From Halopseudomonas pertucinogena (GTDB lineage Bacteria; Pseudomonadota; Gammaproteobacteria; Pseudomonadales; Pseudomonadaceae), in NCBI RefSeq assembly GCF_014646575.1, contig NZ_BMNN01000003.1:213172-277171 (forward strand): a DNA stretch of 64,000 nt. The letters are read 5' to 3'. Every line of letters starts with the position of its first letter. Position 1 is the first letter of the stretch. Made by a program: the position numbers and the translations under genes. The notes under the pieces were generated by a model. That model ran no database searches. It saw nothing but the letters and a program-made list of their open reading frames with translations, and had not been told where the DNA came from. Below, one piece after another: positions 56,502 to 64,000 of the stretch.

Positions 56502-56780
56502 TTATTCCGATTTACCGCTGGCCATCGCCAGGCCCGGCATCAGCATGCTGCCGAGGCGGAACAGGTTACCACCCTGACTGAGCAGCAAGCGCGGTCCCTT
56601 GGAGCCGATAATCTTGCCTGCCAGCAGCCCACCCACCGACGCCACCGCTACCCAGACCAGGGGGGGTATCCTGGCAACCGCGGCGCGGCGTTCGCGACCA
56701 TCAAGCTTGAGCAGGGCCAGCTCTATCGCCAGTTGCTCGTCCAGTGTCCGGATCTGGTTTTCCAGCATCTTGCGGCTCAT
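56502..56780 (-). CDS. Small membrane protein (YqjK position)
   Basis: A 92-residue protein. An N-terminal coiled-coil-like stretch (LENQIRTLDEQLAIELALLK) is followed by a membrane helix around residues 40-58. It occupies the place of yqjK after yqjD and yqjE but shows little similarity to it. AAGGAG precedes the ATG. The gene overlaps yqjE by 80 bp in another frame. Function unknown. Confidence 0.7.
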   Translation of the reverse strand: MSRKMLENQIRTLDEQLAIELALLKLDGRERRAAVARIPPLVWVAVASVGGLLAGKIIGSKGPRLLLSQGGNLFRLGSMLMPGLAMASGKSE

Positions 56781-57204
56781 TGAATTGCTCCTTCAAGGCT
56801 TTCAGCTGGCGGTTGGTCGCCGGGAATGACAGGCTCTTCGCAAACTTCTTGCAATAGGCCGCCATCACGCCCATCGCCACCAGTTGCACCGCTATAAAGG
56901 TGACAATCCCGAGGGCGACCGAGTCCAGCCAGACGTACACCAGCCAGCCGAGCAACGTGGAAAGACCGATCCATGCCAGAATGGCGATCGGTATCATGGC
57001 CAGCCCGAGAACCAGCAGGCGACCGGAGTCGCCCGCCGCCAGGCGCAGCTCCAACCCGGCCAGGCGAACCAGGTCGCCACCGGCCAGAGCGGCATGTTCC
57101 AGCCACTCCACCGATGACTTCAGTTCGCCGAGCAGCGGTTGCGGCTCTTGGGGCTGACCCCCCGCGTCTCCACTCTCGGGAGTGCTCTGCCCTGGGACTG
57201 TCAT
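56701..57204 (-). CDS. YqjE-like phage-holin-superfamily membrane protein
   Basis: A 167-residue inner-membrane protein. A helical N-terminus (LLGELKSSVEWLEHAALAGG) is followed by two strong membrane helices (about 62-82 and 92-115). It fits the Phage_holin_3_6 family (YqjE). Despite the name it is chromosomal and paired with a YqjD-like protein, not a phage gene. It starts at the stop of the YqjD-like gene (ATGA). Role unknown, perhaps stationary-phase ribosome–membrane association through its partner. Confidence 0.82.
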   Translation of the reverse strand: MTVPGQSTPESGDAGGQPQEPQPLLGELKSSVEWLEHAALAGGDLVRLAGLELRLAAGDSGRLLVLGLAMIPIAILAWIGLSTLLGWLVYVWLDSVALGIVTFIAVQLVAMGVMAAYCKKFAKSLSFPATNRQLKALKEQFNEPQDAGKPDPDTGRATGDRAGPAQA

Positions 57205-57518
57205 TTTTTCGAGGTCAGTTGCGCTACGAGGAAGCCGGCGGCAAAGGCAATGCCAAGCGTTGCCAGCGGTTTGTCATGCAGATAGCTGTTGGCCTGATCA
57301 CAGAGTTCGGTGGCCTTGCTCTTGCCCTTACCCAGCTGCGCCTCGGCATCCTGTTTCCAGTTCATCCCCGCCGCCTCGGCGGCATGACGGAAATGCTCCT
57401 TGGCTTCCATGAGCTTGCTATAGGCAGCCGACACTGCTTCCTTGCCGGATTCGATCTCCGCCTTCCTGTCAGCGTTGTTCTGGTTTGCTACGGGTCCGTT
57501 ATTCTCAACAGCAGTCAT
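57201..57518 (-). CDS. DUF883 (ElaB/YqjD) family membrane-anchored protein
   Basis: A 105-residue protein. The long amphipathic helix (about residues 15-75) precedes a C-terminal membrane anchor with PLATLGIAFAAGFLVAQLTS. In E. coli the related YqjD and ElaB bind ribosomes at the membrane in stationary phase. The ATG at 57518 has AAGGAG nine bases upstream. First gene of a three-gene operon. Confidence 0.85.
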   Translation of the reverse strand: MTAVENNGPVANQNNADRKAEIESGKEAVSAAYSKLMEAKEHFRHAAEAAGMNWKQDAEAQLGKGKSKATELCDQANSYLHDKPLATLGIAFAAGFLVAQLTSKK

Positions 57519-57622
57519 GTTCGTGGCTCCTTGATAGCTTCGGAAAGGTCGGGCTAATCGCCCTGACACAATACTTGACTATGGGAAGCCGTCCCGTGTT
57601 CCCGCTTTATTCACCTGACAGC

Positions 57623-58465
57623 TCAGGGACCGCCGGCCAGCCAGTCCATGCGCCAGCTGCCCTGCCCCGACTGCGCCAGTCTGGCGGCGAGCCAGGGCAG
57701 TGTCTCTTCCAGCTGTTCCCACAGCGGCCAGGGCGGGTTCACCAGCATCAGGCCTGACCCATTCAGCCCCAGATTGGTATCCATCGGCCGCACGCCCAGC
57801 TCGACGCGCAGCACCTTGGGCAGGCCCGCGTCGCCCATGCGCCGGTAGAACTCGCGCAGCTGGCGCTCGTCCTTGATCGGGTACCACAAGGCGATGATGG
57901 TCTGGCGCATGCGCTGGACGGCGGCCTGCACCTGCGCTACGCAGCGCTCCAGATCATCGCCCTTCTCGAACGGCGGATCCAGCAGCCACAGCGCGCGTTT
58001 TTCCGCCACCGGCAGAAATGCCCGGGGTAATTCATAACCGTCGCGCTGATGCACGGCGACCCGGTCGTCAGCGGCAAAGTGCTCCCTGAGGGTCGCCGCA
58101 TCCTCTGGATGGAGCTCGCTGAGAATCAGCCTGTCATGCGCACGCAATGCGGCCGCGGCCAGCTGCGGCGAGCCGGGGTACAGACCAAGCTCACCGTCCG
58201 GGTTATACAGGCTGATTGCGTCGCGGTAGTCCGCCAGCAGTTCCGGCAGATCATCCCGCTCCCACAGACGGCCAATGCCATCAAGATATTCACCGGTGCG
58301 GCCGGCGTCGGTTCCCGTCAGATCATACAGACCGGTGCCGGCATGGCTGTCCAGATAACAGAGCGGCGCGTCCTTGCGCTGCATGAGGCGAATCATCCGC
58401 AGCACGACGGCATGCTTGAGGACGTCGGCGTGATTGCCGGCGTGAAAGCTGTGGCGATAGTTCAT
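57623..58465 (-). CDS. rlmJ: 23S rRNA (adenine2030-N6)-methyltransferase RlmJ
   Basis: A 280-residue methyltransferase. The N-terminus MNYRHSFHAGNHADVLKHAV is the family hallmark. SHAGTGLYDL is the AdoMet motif and LLDPPFEKGDD the catalytic DPPF motif. Its length matches E. coli RlmJ (280). It is monocistronic. Confidence 0.95.
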   Translation of the reverse strand: MNYRHSFHAGNHADVLKHAVVLRMIRLMQRKDAPLCYLDSHAGTGLYDLTGTDAGRTGEYLDGIGRLWERDDLPELLADYRDAISLYNPDGELGLYPGSPQLAAAALRAHDRLILSELHPEDAATLREHFAADDRVAVHQRDGYELPRAFLPVAEKRALWLLDPPFEKGDDLERCVAQVQAAVQRMRQTIIALWYPIKDERQLREFYRRMGDAGLPKVLRVELGVRPMDTNLGLNGSGLMLVNPPWPLWEQLEETLPWLAARLAQSGQGSWRMDWLAGGP

Positions 58466-58493
58466 GACTCTTCCAGAAAAATAGCTGTGCGGT

Positions 58494-58515
58494 GGGATCG
58501 CCCCGGGGCGATCCC
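58494..58515. terminator. Perfect palindrome between rlmJ and ygiF
   Basis: GGGATCGCCCC and GGGGCGATCCC form a perfect 22-bp palindrome 16 nt past the ygiF stop. On the minus strand it is followed by a T-run further on. It may end ygiF transcription before rlmJ. Confidence 0.5.
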
Positions 58516-58530
58516 GCTTCGAGAGGCAGG

Positions 58531-59934
58531 TCAGCCGTTCAGCTCGCGCCAGGCATCCAGTCGACGGATCTTCTGGCCTTGCTTGCGTAACGCAGCCAGC
58601 AACCCCGGCTGCACGTCCGGCTCTACCAGCGGGTATTGTTCGAGCAGAGCCTGCAGTTTGTTCAACTCACCGTAGAGCCGGTCGGCTTCCGGCACCTCCA
58701 GAAACTGGCGAAAGCCCGACAGCAGAAAAGCCAGCCGTTGCAGCCTGGGTTGCTGGTCCAGCCAGACATTGACCTCGTCATCCGCGTCGTTCTGATGGGG
58801 TACCCGAAGCTCCTGTATCTCCCTGGCCACCGCAGCAAGCAACCAGCGGGGCAGCGTCAGCGCACCAACCCGATCACCCCGCGGCGGGCGCCCGTTTTTC
58901 CAGCCGGCTTCATGCAGCCACAGTGCCAGACTCAGAAACAGCTGTCCCCAGGCAGGATCATCAACGCTGCGTTCGAACACGGCGGGCGCCTGCTCCCGGG
59001 CTGCGCGGCCCTCTTCGTCGTCGGCCCAGCCAGCCAGCACCAAAGGGCGGTATTGCTGCAACAGCTCATCCAGTACCGGAACGAAGTCCCGGCTGGTACT
59101 GCGCGGTACCGCCAGATCGAACACGCTGAAAAATGCCCGCAGACTGACCAGCTGGGAGACCAGATCACGGAACAGCCGCCACTGGCCGCTGAAGCGGTAT
59201 TGTTCGGCCAGGCGCTGACTGTGCCCGAGCAATTGCCAGCCGGCCGCCGCGACGATCTCGTCCACCGGCGTAGCCGCCGACCAGGGATGGGCTTCCAGCT
59301 GCAGCTCGTAGCTGGCTGGATCGTACAGCCGATACCCCCGCTCGGCCTTGCTGATATCACAGGGCATCAGCGAAACATCGCCAGCCAGGCTGACCGCCAG
59401 CTCAAGCAGCGCGGCGGGCGAACCGCTGCGCAGTTCCAGCTCCAGCTCGCAGATAGGCTCGGCGCGACCATCGGCCAGCACCTCACCCTGATCAAGCGCT
59501 GCCTCCACTTCCACCTGTTCTTCACCGCGCTGCCAGCGCAGGATGGCCTTGGTCCGCTGGAAGTCCGTGGTGAACATCGGCTGCAGGCTGAGCTTGTCGA
59601 GCCCGGCCAGGCTGGCCGGCCAGCAACTGTCGTCCAGCAGTGTCAGGTCGAGGGCGGGGCCGCCCACCGGCCAGTCCCATTCGTTGCGCTCGGACAGCCC
59701 GGCCACGCTCTGGCCCTTGCTCTTGAGCGTCTGGATGAACTGCTCGCCGTCGCGCCTTACCCGCAGGGCAACCCGGGCCGCTGCCAGATCCCGCGCAGCC
59801 GTATCGTAGTACTGGTTATACAGCGTGCCGGTCTGCCAGTCGCCGACCAGACGCTCATTCAACAAGGGGTGCTGACGCAGAACAGCCAGCGCCGACGGGG
59901 AGACCCGCAGTTTTATTTCTGTTTCCTTGACCAT
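58531..59934 (-). CDS. ygiF: CYTH–CHAD inorganic triphosphatase (YgiF)
   Basis: A 467-residue enzyme that hydrolyses inorganic tripolyphosphate. The CYTH domain (about residues 1-210) begins with the signature ETEIKL and has acidic metal ligands such as CELELEL. The CHAD domain (about 220-460) is helical with conserved histidines and may bind polyphosphate. It is divergent from a phosphate transporter operon, which fits a phosphate role. Confidence 0.92.
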   Translation of the reverse strand: MVKETEIKLRVSPSALAVLRQHPLLNERLVGDWQTGTLYNQYYDTAARDLAAARVALRVRRDGEQFIQTLKSKGQSVAGLSERNEWDWPVGGPALDLTLLDDSCWPASLAGLDKLSLQPMFTTDFQRTKAILRWQRGEEQVEVEAALDQGEVLADGRAEPICELELELRSGSPAALLELAVSLAGDVSLMPCDISKAERGYRLYDPASYELQLEAHPWSAATPVDEIVAAAGWQLLGHSQRLAEQYRFSGQWRLFRDLVSQLVSLRAFFSVFDLAVPRSTSRDFVPVLDELLQQYRPLVLAGWADDEEGRAAREQAPAVFERSVDDPAWGQLFLSLALWLHEAGWKNGRPPRGDRVGALTLPRWLLAAVAREIQELRVPHQNDADDEVNVWLDQQPRLQRLAFLLSGFRQFLEVPEADRLYGELNKLQALLEQYPLVEPDVQPGLLAALRKQGQKIRRLDAWRELNG

Positions 59935-60004
59935 TCCGATTCTCGTGACTAATAGCCTTTTGCAGACGCCCGCGTCCGGATTGTTACCATTTTCAGCCTA
60001 TCGG

Positions 60005-60034
60005 GTGACCATGCCGTGAACCGGGACTATAATC
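60005..60034 (+). promoter_or_regulatory. Sigma-70-like promoter of the PhoU-like–PiT operon
   Basis: GTGACC (60005-60010), an 18-bp spacer and a perfect TATAAT (60029-60034), about 31 bp before the start of the PhoU-like gene. No Pho box is obvious. Confidence 0.55.
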
Positions 60035-60064
60035 AGCCACCCTTCAAGCCTTGGAGCTCGGTAT

Positions 60065-60742
60065 ATGCCCAACAATCCTATCCTCAATCTCTTCGGTCGT
60101 TCACCCATCGGCCCGATGCAGCGGCATATGGCCAAGGCCCATGAATGCACAGAACAGCTGGTGCCCTTTATCGATGCCCTGATGGCAGAGGACTGGGTCG
60201 AAGCCGAACGCATTCAGCTGCAGATATCCCACCTTGAACGCGAAGCCGACCAGATGAAGAAGAATATTCGCGTCAGTCTGCCCAACAGTCTGTTCCTCTC
60301 GGTTCCGCGCTCCGACCTGCTCGAACTGCTCAGTGTACAGGACAAGATTGCCAACCGCGCCAAGGATATTGCTGGCCTGATGCTGGGACGCAAGATGAAG
60401 ATCCACCCTGATGCGCAACCCGCATTCAGAAGCTTCGTCGTGCGCTCGGTGGATGCCTCGGCACAGGCACTGCTGGCTATCCGCGAACTGAGCGAGCTGA
60501 TGGAGACCAGCTTCGCCGGCCGCGAGCTCAAGCATATGGAGAGTCTGATCGACGAGCTCGAGCACATCGAGCACGAAACAGATGAAATGCAGATCAAGCT
60601 GCGGGCCCAACTGTACAAGCGAGAGGCCGTTCTACCTCCGGTGGACGTCATGTTCACCTACCAGATCATCGAATGGATCGGTGATGTGGCCGACCGCGCG
60701 GAACGCGTCGGCAACCGTCTGGGAATCATCATGGCCCGTTAA
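60065..60742 (+). CDS. PhoU-like DUF47 / TIGR00153 family protein
   Basis: A 225-residue all-helical cytoplasmic protein of the DUF47 family. It starts NPILNLFGRSPIGPMQRHM and contains acidic helices (IDELEHIEHETDEMQ), as in PhoU-like metal-binding bundles. Members are commonly co-transcribed with PiT transporters and thought to regulate them. Here it precedes pit by 36 bp. Confidence 0.88.
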   Translation: MPNNPILNLFGRSPIGPMQRHMAKAHECTEQLVPFIDALMAEDWVEAERIQLQISHLEREADQMKKNIRVSLPNSLFLSVPRSDLLELLSVQDKIANRAKDIAGLMLGRKMKIHPDAQPAFRSFVVRSVDASAQALLAIRELSELMETSFAGRELKHMESLIDELEHIEHETDEMQIKLRAQLYKREAVLPPVDVMFTYQIIEWIGDVADRAERVGNRLGIIMAR

Positions 60743-60778
60743 CGGCTGAATCTTTTCATTCACAAGAGTTTTAAACTT

Positions 60779-62029
60779 ATGACCCTGATCGCAGAATACG
60801 GCACCATTCTGTTGGTGCTCGCCTGCTTGTTCGGCTTCTTCATGGCATGGGGGGTAGGCGCCAACGACGTCGCCAATGCCATGGGCACGTCGGTCGGCTC
60901 CCGAGCCCTGACCATCAAGCAGGCAATTCTCATTGCAATGGTCTTCGAGTTCCTCGGCGCCTATCTTGCCGGCGGCTCAGTCACCCAGACGATCCGCAGC
61001 GGTATTGTCGATGCCTCGATGATCACGCCCGATCAGATGGTGTTCGGGATGCTGGCATCGCTGCTGGCGGCGGGGACCTGGCTGCTGGTGGCCTCGATCA
61101 AGGGCTGGCCGGTATCTACCACCCATTCCATCATCGGCGCGGTCATCGGTTTTGCCGCGGTCGGGGTGTCAGTGGATTCGGTGCGCTGGGCCGGCGTATT
61201 GCCGATCGTCTCAAGCTGGGTCATCTCCCCGCTCTTGGCCGGCACCATCAGCTTCATGATCTTCATGAGCGTGCACCGGCTGATTCTGGATACCGACAAT
61301 CCCTTCGCCAATGCCAAACGCTATATCCCGATCTACATGTTTGCGGTCGGCTTCATCCTCACCCTGATGACCCTGACCAAGGGCCTCAAGCACGTCGGCC
61401 TGGACCTGAGCGACATGGAAAGCTTCGGCCTGGCGGTGCTGGCCGGCCTGGTGGTGACCGGCCTTGGCGTACTGCTGATGAGCCGCATCAAGGAAGACAG
61501 TGGCGGCACCGTTCACGCCAACGGCGTCGAGCGGGTGTTCGCCATCCTGATGATCTTCACCGCCTGTGCCATGGCCTTCGCCCACGGCTCCAACGACGTG
61601 GCCAACGCGGTAGGCCCGCTGGCGGCCATCGTCGGCGTGTTGCAGTCAGGTGTTATCCAGGCCGAGTCTACCGTACCGGGCTGGGTGCTGCTGCTGGGCG
61701 CCGTGGGTATCGTGGTGGGTCTGGCTACCTATGGCTACAAGGTCATCACCACCATCGGCAAGCACATCACCGAGCTGACGCCGAGCCGCGGTTTCGCCGC
61801 CGAGCTGGCCGCAGCCTCCACCGTCGTCGGCGCTTCCGGTCTCGGCCTGCCGGTCTCCACCACCCACACCCTGGTCGGCGCGATTCTCGGGGTCGGCATG
61901 GCGCGCGGGATCGCGGCGCTCAACCTGCGTGTCATCGGCAGCATCTTCACCTCGTGGGTGGTCACCCTGCCGGCAGGCGCAATCCTGTCGATCGTGTACT
62001 TCTCGGTGTTCTCGACCATCTTCCGCTGA
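60779..62029 (+). CDS. Low-affinity inorganic phosphate transporter (PiT family)
   Basis: A 416-residue inner-membrane transporter with about ten helices. The duplicated PiT signature occurs near both ends: GANDVANAMGTSVGS (about residues 27-41) and GSNDVANAVGPLAAI. TTHTLVGAILGVG is the C-terminal family motif. It carries metal–phosphate complexes, driven by the proton or sodium gradient. It is coupled with a PhoU-like protein and faces a triphosphatase gene. Confidence 0.92.
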   Translation: MTLIAEYGTILLVLACLFGFFMAWGVGANDVANAMGTSVGSRALTIKQAILIAMVFEFLGAYLAGGSVTQTIRSGIVDASMITPDQMVFGMLASLLAAGTWLLVASIKGWPVSTTHSIIGAVIGFAAVGVSVDSVRWAGVLPIVSSWVISPLLAGTISFMIFMSVHRLILDTDNPFANAKRYIPIYMFAVGFILTLMTLTKGLKHVGLDLSDMESFGLAVLAGLVVTGLGVLLMSRIKEDSGGTVHANGVERVFAILMIFTACAMAFAHGSNDVANAVGPLAAIVGVLQSGVIQAESTVPGWVLLLGAVGIVVGLATYGYKVITTIGKHITELTPSRGFAAELAAASTVVGASGLGLPVSTTHTLVGAILGVGMARGIAALNLRVIGSIFTSWVVTLPAGAILSIVYFSVFSTIFR

Positions 62030-62069
62030 CGCCAGCGGCTGGCTGTCGTAAGCTGGCCTGACAGTTACA

Positions 62070-62097
62070 CCCTGCGATCGTGCACACGGTCGCAGGG
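62070..62097 (+). terminator. Hairpin between the phosphate transporter and argE
   Basis: CCCTGCGA and TCGCAGGG pair across a 12-nt loop, 40 nt after the transporter stop. There is no T-run. Confidence 0.4.
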
Positions 62098-62117
62098 CTT
62101 CAGTCAGGAGTACCGTT

Positions 62118-63269
62118 ATGCCTCTGCCTTCGCTCAGGGCGCAATTTGCTGCCCTGCTGCAAACACCCTCCATCAGTTGCACTCAGCCGGAGCTGGATCA
62201 GTCCAACCTGCCGGTCATCCACCTGCTGGCCGACTGGCTTGGCAATCTGGGCTTCGACTGCCGCATCCAGCCAATCGACGGCGCACCGGGCAAGGCCAAC
62301 CTCATCGCCACCCTGGGTACCGGCACCGGTGGGCTGGTACTGGCCGGGCATACCGACACCGTGCCCTGCAACCCGGACCGCTGGCAGAATGATCCCTTCG
62401 ATCTGACCGAAAAGGATGGCCGCTGGTACGGCCTGGGCAGCTGCGACATGAAGGGCTTCTTTCCGCTGATCATCGAAGCCCTGCAGCCATTACTGGATCA
62501 GCCGTTCAAACAGCCGCTGATCATCCTCGCCACCGCTGACGAAGAGAGCGCCATGGGCGGCGCCCAGGCGCTGGTCGTCGACGACCTGTCCGGCGCACGT
62601 CATGCGGTCATCGGCGAGCCGACCGGCATGCAGCCGATCCGCGTGCACAAAGGGATATTGATGGAGCGGGTCGACATCATCGGCAAGGCCGGCCATTCGT
62701 CGGACCCAACCCTGGGGCGCAATGCCATCGAGGCCATGCACCAGGTGATCAGTGAACTGATGACACTGCGCACCGGCTGGCAGCGCCAGTGGCACAACCC
62801 GCTGTTCAGCGTCCCCACTCCCACCTTGAACCTGGGTTGCATTCACGGGGGCGACAACCCCAACCGCATCTGCGGCCGCTGCGCCCTGGAGTTCGACCTG
62901 CGCCCACTCCCCGGCATGGACCCGGAGGAACTGCGCGCCACTATCCGCCAGCGTCTGGCGGCGGTCGCCGAGCAACATCAGGTGGCAATTGACTACCAGC
63001 CCCTGTTCCCCGGCGTCGCCCCGCTGGATACACCGGCCAATGCCGAGATCGTCCGCGCCTGCGAGCAGCTGACCGGGCACAGTGCCGGCAGTGTCGCCTT
63101 TGCCACCGAAGGCCCGTATCTGAACCAGCTGGGTCTGCAGACGGTGATTCTCGGGCCTGGTGACATAGCCCAGGCACACCAGCCGGACGAGTATCTTTCC
63201 ATCGACCGGATAGAGCCGACGGTGCGGGTGCTGCGGGAGCTGATCGGGCGGTTCTGTCTGCGGGGGTAG
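62118..63269 (+). CDS. argE: Acetylornithine deacetylase
   Basis: A 383-residue zinc hydrolase that releases ornithine from N-acetylornithine in arginine biosynthesis. The metal-binding residues are His78 and Asp80 in AGHTDTVP, Asp110 in GSCDMKGF, and the catalytic glutamate in ATADEES. The later GKAGHSS and LDLRPLPG are dimerisation-domain text. CAGGAG precedes the ATG. Length equals E. coli ArgE (383). Confidence 0.93.
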   Translation: MPLPSLRAQFAALLQTPSISCTQPELDQSNLPVIHLLADWLGNLGFDCRIQPIDGAPGKANLIATLGTGTGGLVLAGHTDTVPCNPDRWQNDPFDLTEKDGRWYGLGSCDMKGFFPLIIEALQPLLDQPFKQPLIILATADEESAMGGAQALVVDDLSGARHAVIGEPTGMQPIRVHKGILMERVDIIGKAGHSSDPTLGRNAIEAMHQVISELMTLRTGWQRQWHNPLFSVPTPTLNLGCIHGGDNPNRICGRCALEFDLRPLPGMDPEELRATIRQRLAAVAEQHQVAIDYQPLFPGVAPLDTPANAEIVRACEQLTGHSAGSVAFATEGPYLNQLGLQTVILGPGDIAQAHQPDEYLSIDRIEPTVRVLRELIGRFCLRG

Positions 63270-63307
63270 GGTGTTGCCCTGTGCGGTTGGCTTTGTCCTC
63301 TCCCCCT

Positions 63308-64000
63308 CTACCTGAACGGCGGCTCGTCAAAGCTGCGCAGCTTGCGCGAGTGCAGGCTGCTGTCCCCGCGCAGCCGCTCCAGCGCGGCAATCCCGATATG
63401 CAGGTGCTGGGTCACCGCTCTCTCGTAGAACGCCCCTGCCGCCCCGGGCAGCTTGATCTCGCTGTGCAGCGGCTTGTCCGACACGCACAGCAAGGTTCCA
63501 TAGGGCACCCGCAGGCGATATCCCTGTGCGGCAATGGTGCCGCTTTCCATGTCCACCGCCACCGCCCTCGCCAGGTTGATCAGCGGTCGCTCCTGGGCCC
63601 AGCGCAGCTCCCAGTTGCGGTCATCGTAGGTGAGGACGGTGCCGGTACGCAGGCGCCGTTTCAGCGCGTCACCATGATCGCCCGTGACCTCGGCAGCGGC
63701 ATCCTGCAGCGCCTGCTGCACCTCTGCCAGCGCCGGCAATGGAATGTTGGGCGGCAGCACCCGGTCGAGAATCCCGTCCCGGCGCATATAGGCGTGGGCC
63801 AGCACGTAATCGCCGATGGTCTGCGACTGGCGCAGGCCGCCGCAGTGGCCGATCATCAGCCAGCAGTGCGGGCGCAGCACCGCCAGATGATCGGTGATGT
63901 TCTTGGCATTGGACGGGCCCACACCGATATTGACCAGGGTGATGCCGTCGCCGTCCGCCGCCTGCAGGTGGTAGGCCGGCATCTGAAACTTGTGCCACAC
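63308..64000 (-). CDS. amn: AMP nucleosidase, C-terminal part (5' end beyond the window)
   Basis: About 230 residues of a longer protein that enters from the right edge. AMP nucleosidase cleaves AMP to adenine and ribose-5-phosphate. The visible nucleoside-phosphorylase-like domain has VNIGVGPSNAKNITDHLA, GHCGGLRQSQTIGDYVLAHA and AVDMESGTIAAQG. The C-terminus ends SFDEPPFR, typical of Amn. The first visible codon is not the start. Confidence 0.93.
   Translation of the reverse strand: MWHKFQMPAYHLQAADGDGITLVNIGVGPSNAKNITDHLAVLRPHCWLMIGHCGGLRQSQTIGDYVLAHAYMRRDGILDRVLPPNIPLPALAEVQQALQDAAAEVTGDHGDALKRRLRTGTVLTYDDRNWELRWAQERPLINLARAVAVDMESGTIAAQGYRLRVPYGTLLCVSDKPLHSEIKLPGAAGAFYERAVTQHLHIGIAALERLRGDSSLHSRKLRSFDEPPFR

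Noticed and set aside
56701-57204. Prophage holin
   Set aside because: The YqjE family shares the holin fold name, but the gene sits in a chromosomal trio with a YqjD-like partner and no phage genes are near.

Overview
The window looks like a chromosomal segment of a Pseudomonadaceae gammaproteobacterium (high GC, dense operons). Gene order and content match Pseudomonas in several places: pta–acyltransferase–OmpA lipoprotein, roxSR with its SIMPL/CbiM-like/DUF3094 neighbours, pckA–hslO–hslR–rimB–rimK, nudE–cysQ, and ygiF opposite a PhoU-like–PiT pair. The class Ia ribonucleotide reductase is of the enterobacterial type (short NrdA, NrdB, YfaE ferredoxin), which differs from the long NrdA of P. 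aeruginosa and hints at a lineage outside the aeruginosa core, possibly a marine or Halopseudomonas-like branch. That placement is inference only. No prophage, insertion sequence, CRISPR array or restriction/defence island is visible. The window is mostly core genome.

Layout. 1–4.7 kb: acetate metabolism (pta), a lysophospholipid acyltransferase, an OmpA-type lipoprotein and a GloB-like metallo-hydrolase. 4.8–10.4 kb: a selenium module in which selD–selU (minus strand) faces an operon for a PhnD-type binding protein, an ATPase and two permeases, a likely selenium oxyanion importer, closed by a good terminator. 10.4–20.2 kb: aroP, a DAACS symporter, a fatty-acid module (acyl-CoA ligase, thiolase, SDR), an amino-acid-type chemoreceptor with a sigma-28 promoter, and a nagB-like gene broken by one extra C. 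20.2–27.9 kb: a REP pair, a PLP-dependent ornithine decarboxylase, glpD, prfC, a large lipoprotein lipase and a DUF1289 protein. 28–32.5 kb: nrdA–nrdB–yfaE–DUF3087 behind two NrdR-like boxes, with an inverted repeat pair between nrdA and nrdB.

32.5–41 kb: DUF1329 protein, TatD-family hydrolase, small unknowns, SDR, Tim44-domain protein, then the RoxS/RoxR redox two-component system with SIMPL, CbiM-like and DUF3094 genes. 41–46.2 kb: a tRNA-Asn–Pro–Lys operon with a strong stringent-type promoter, a second REP pair, pckA, hslO, hslR, rimB and rimK. 46.2–50.2 kb: CtaG-like and DUF2243 membrane proteins, yrfG, nudE, cysQ and msrA. 50.4–56.4 kb: a complete six-gene Mrp Na+/H+ antiporter operon with fused MrpA/B. 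56.5–64 kb: the yqjD–yqjE–small membrane protein trio, rlmJ, ygiF, a PhoU-like protein with PiT phosphate transporter, argE and the 3' part of amn.

The most interesting items are the putative selenium importer opposite selD–selU, the enterobacterial-type RNR operon with its paired NrdR-like boxes, the chemoreceptor whose ligand residues fit the amino-acid dCache signature, and the frameshifted nagB.
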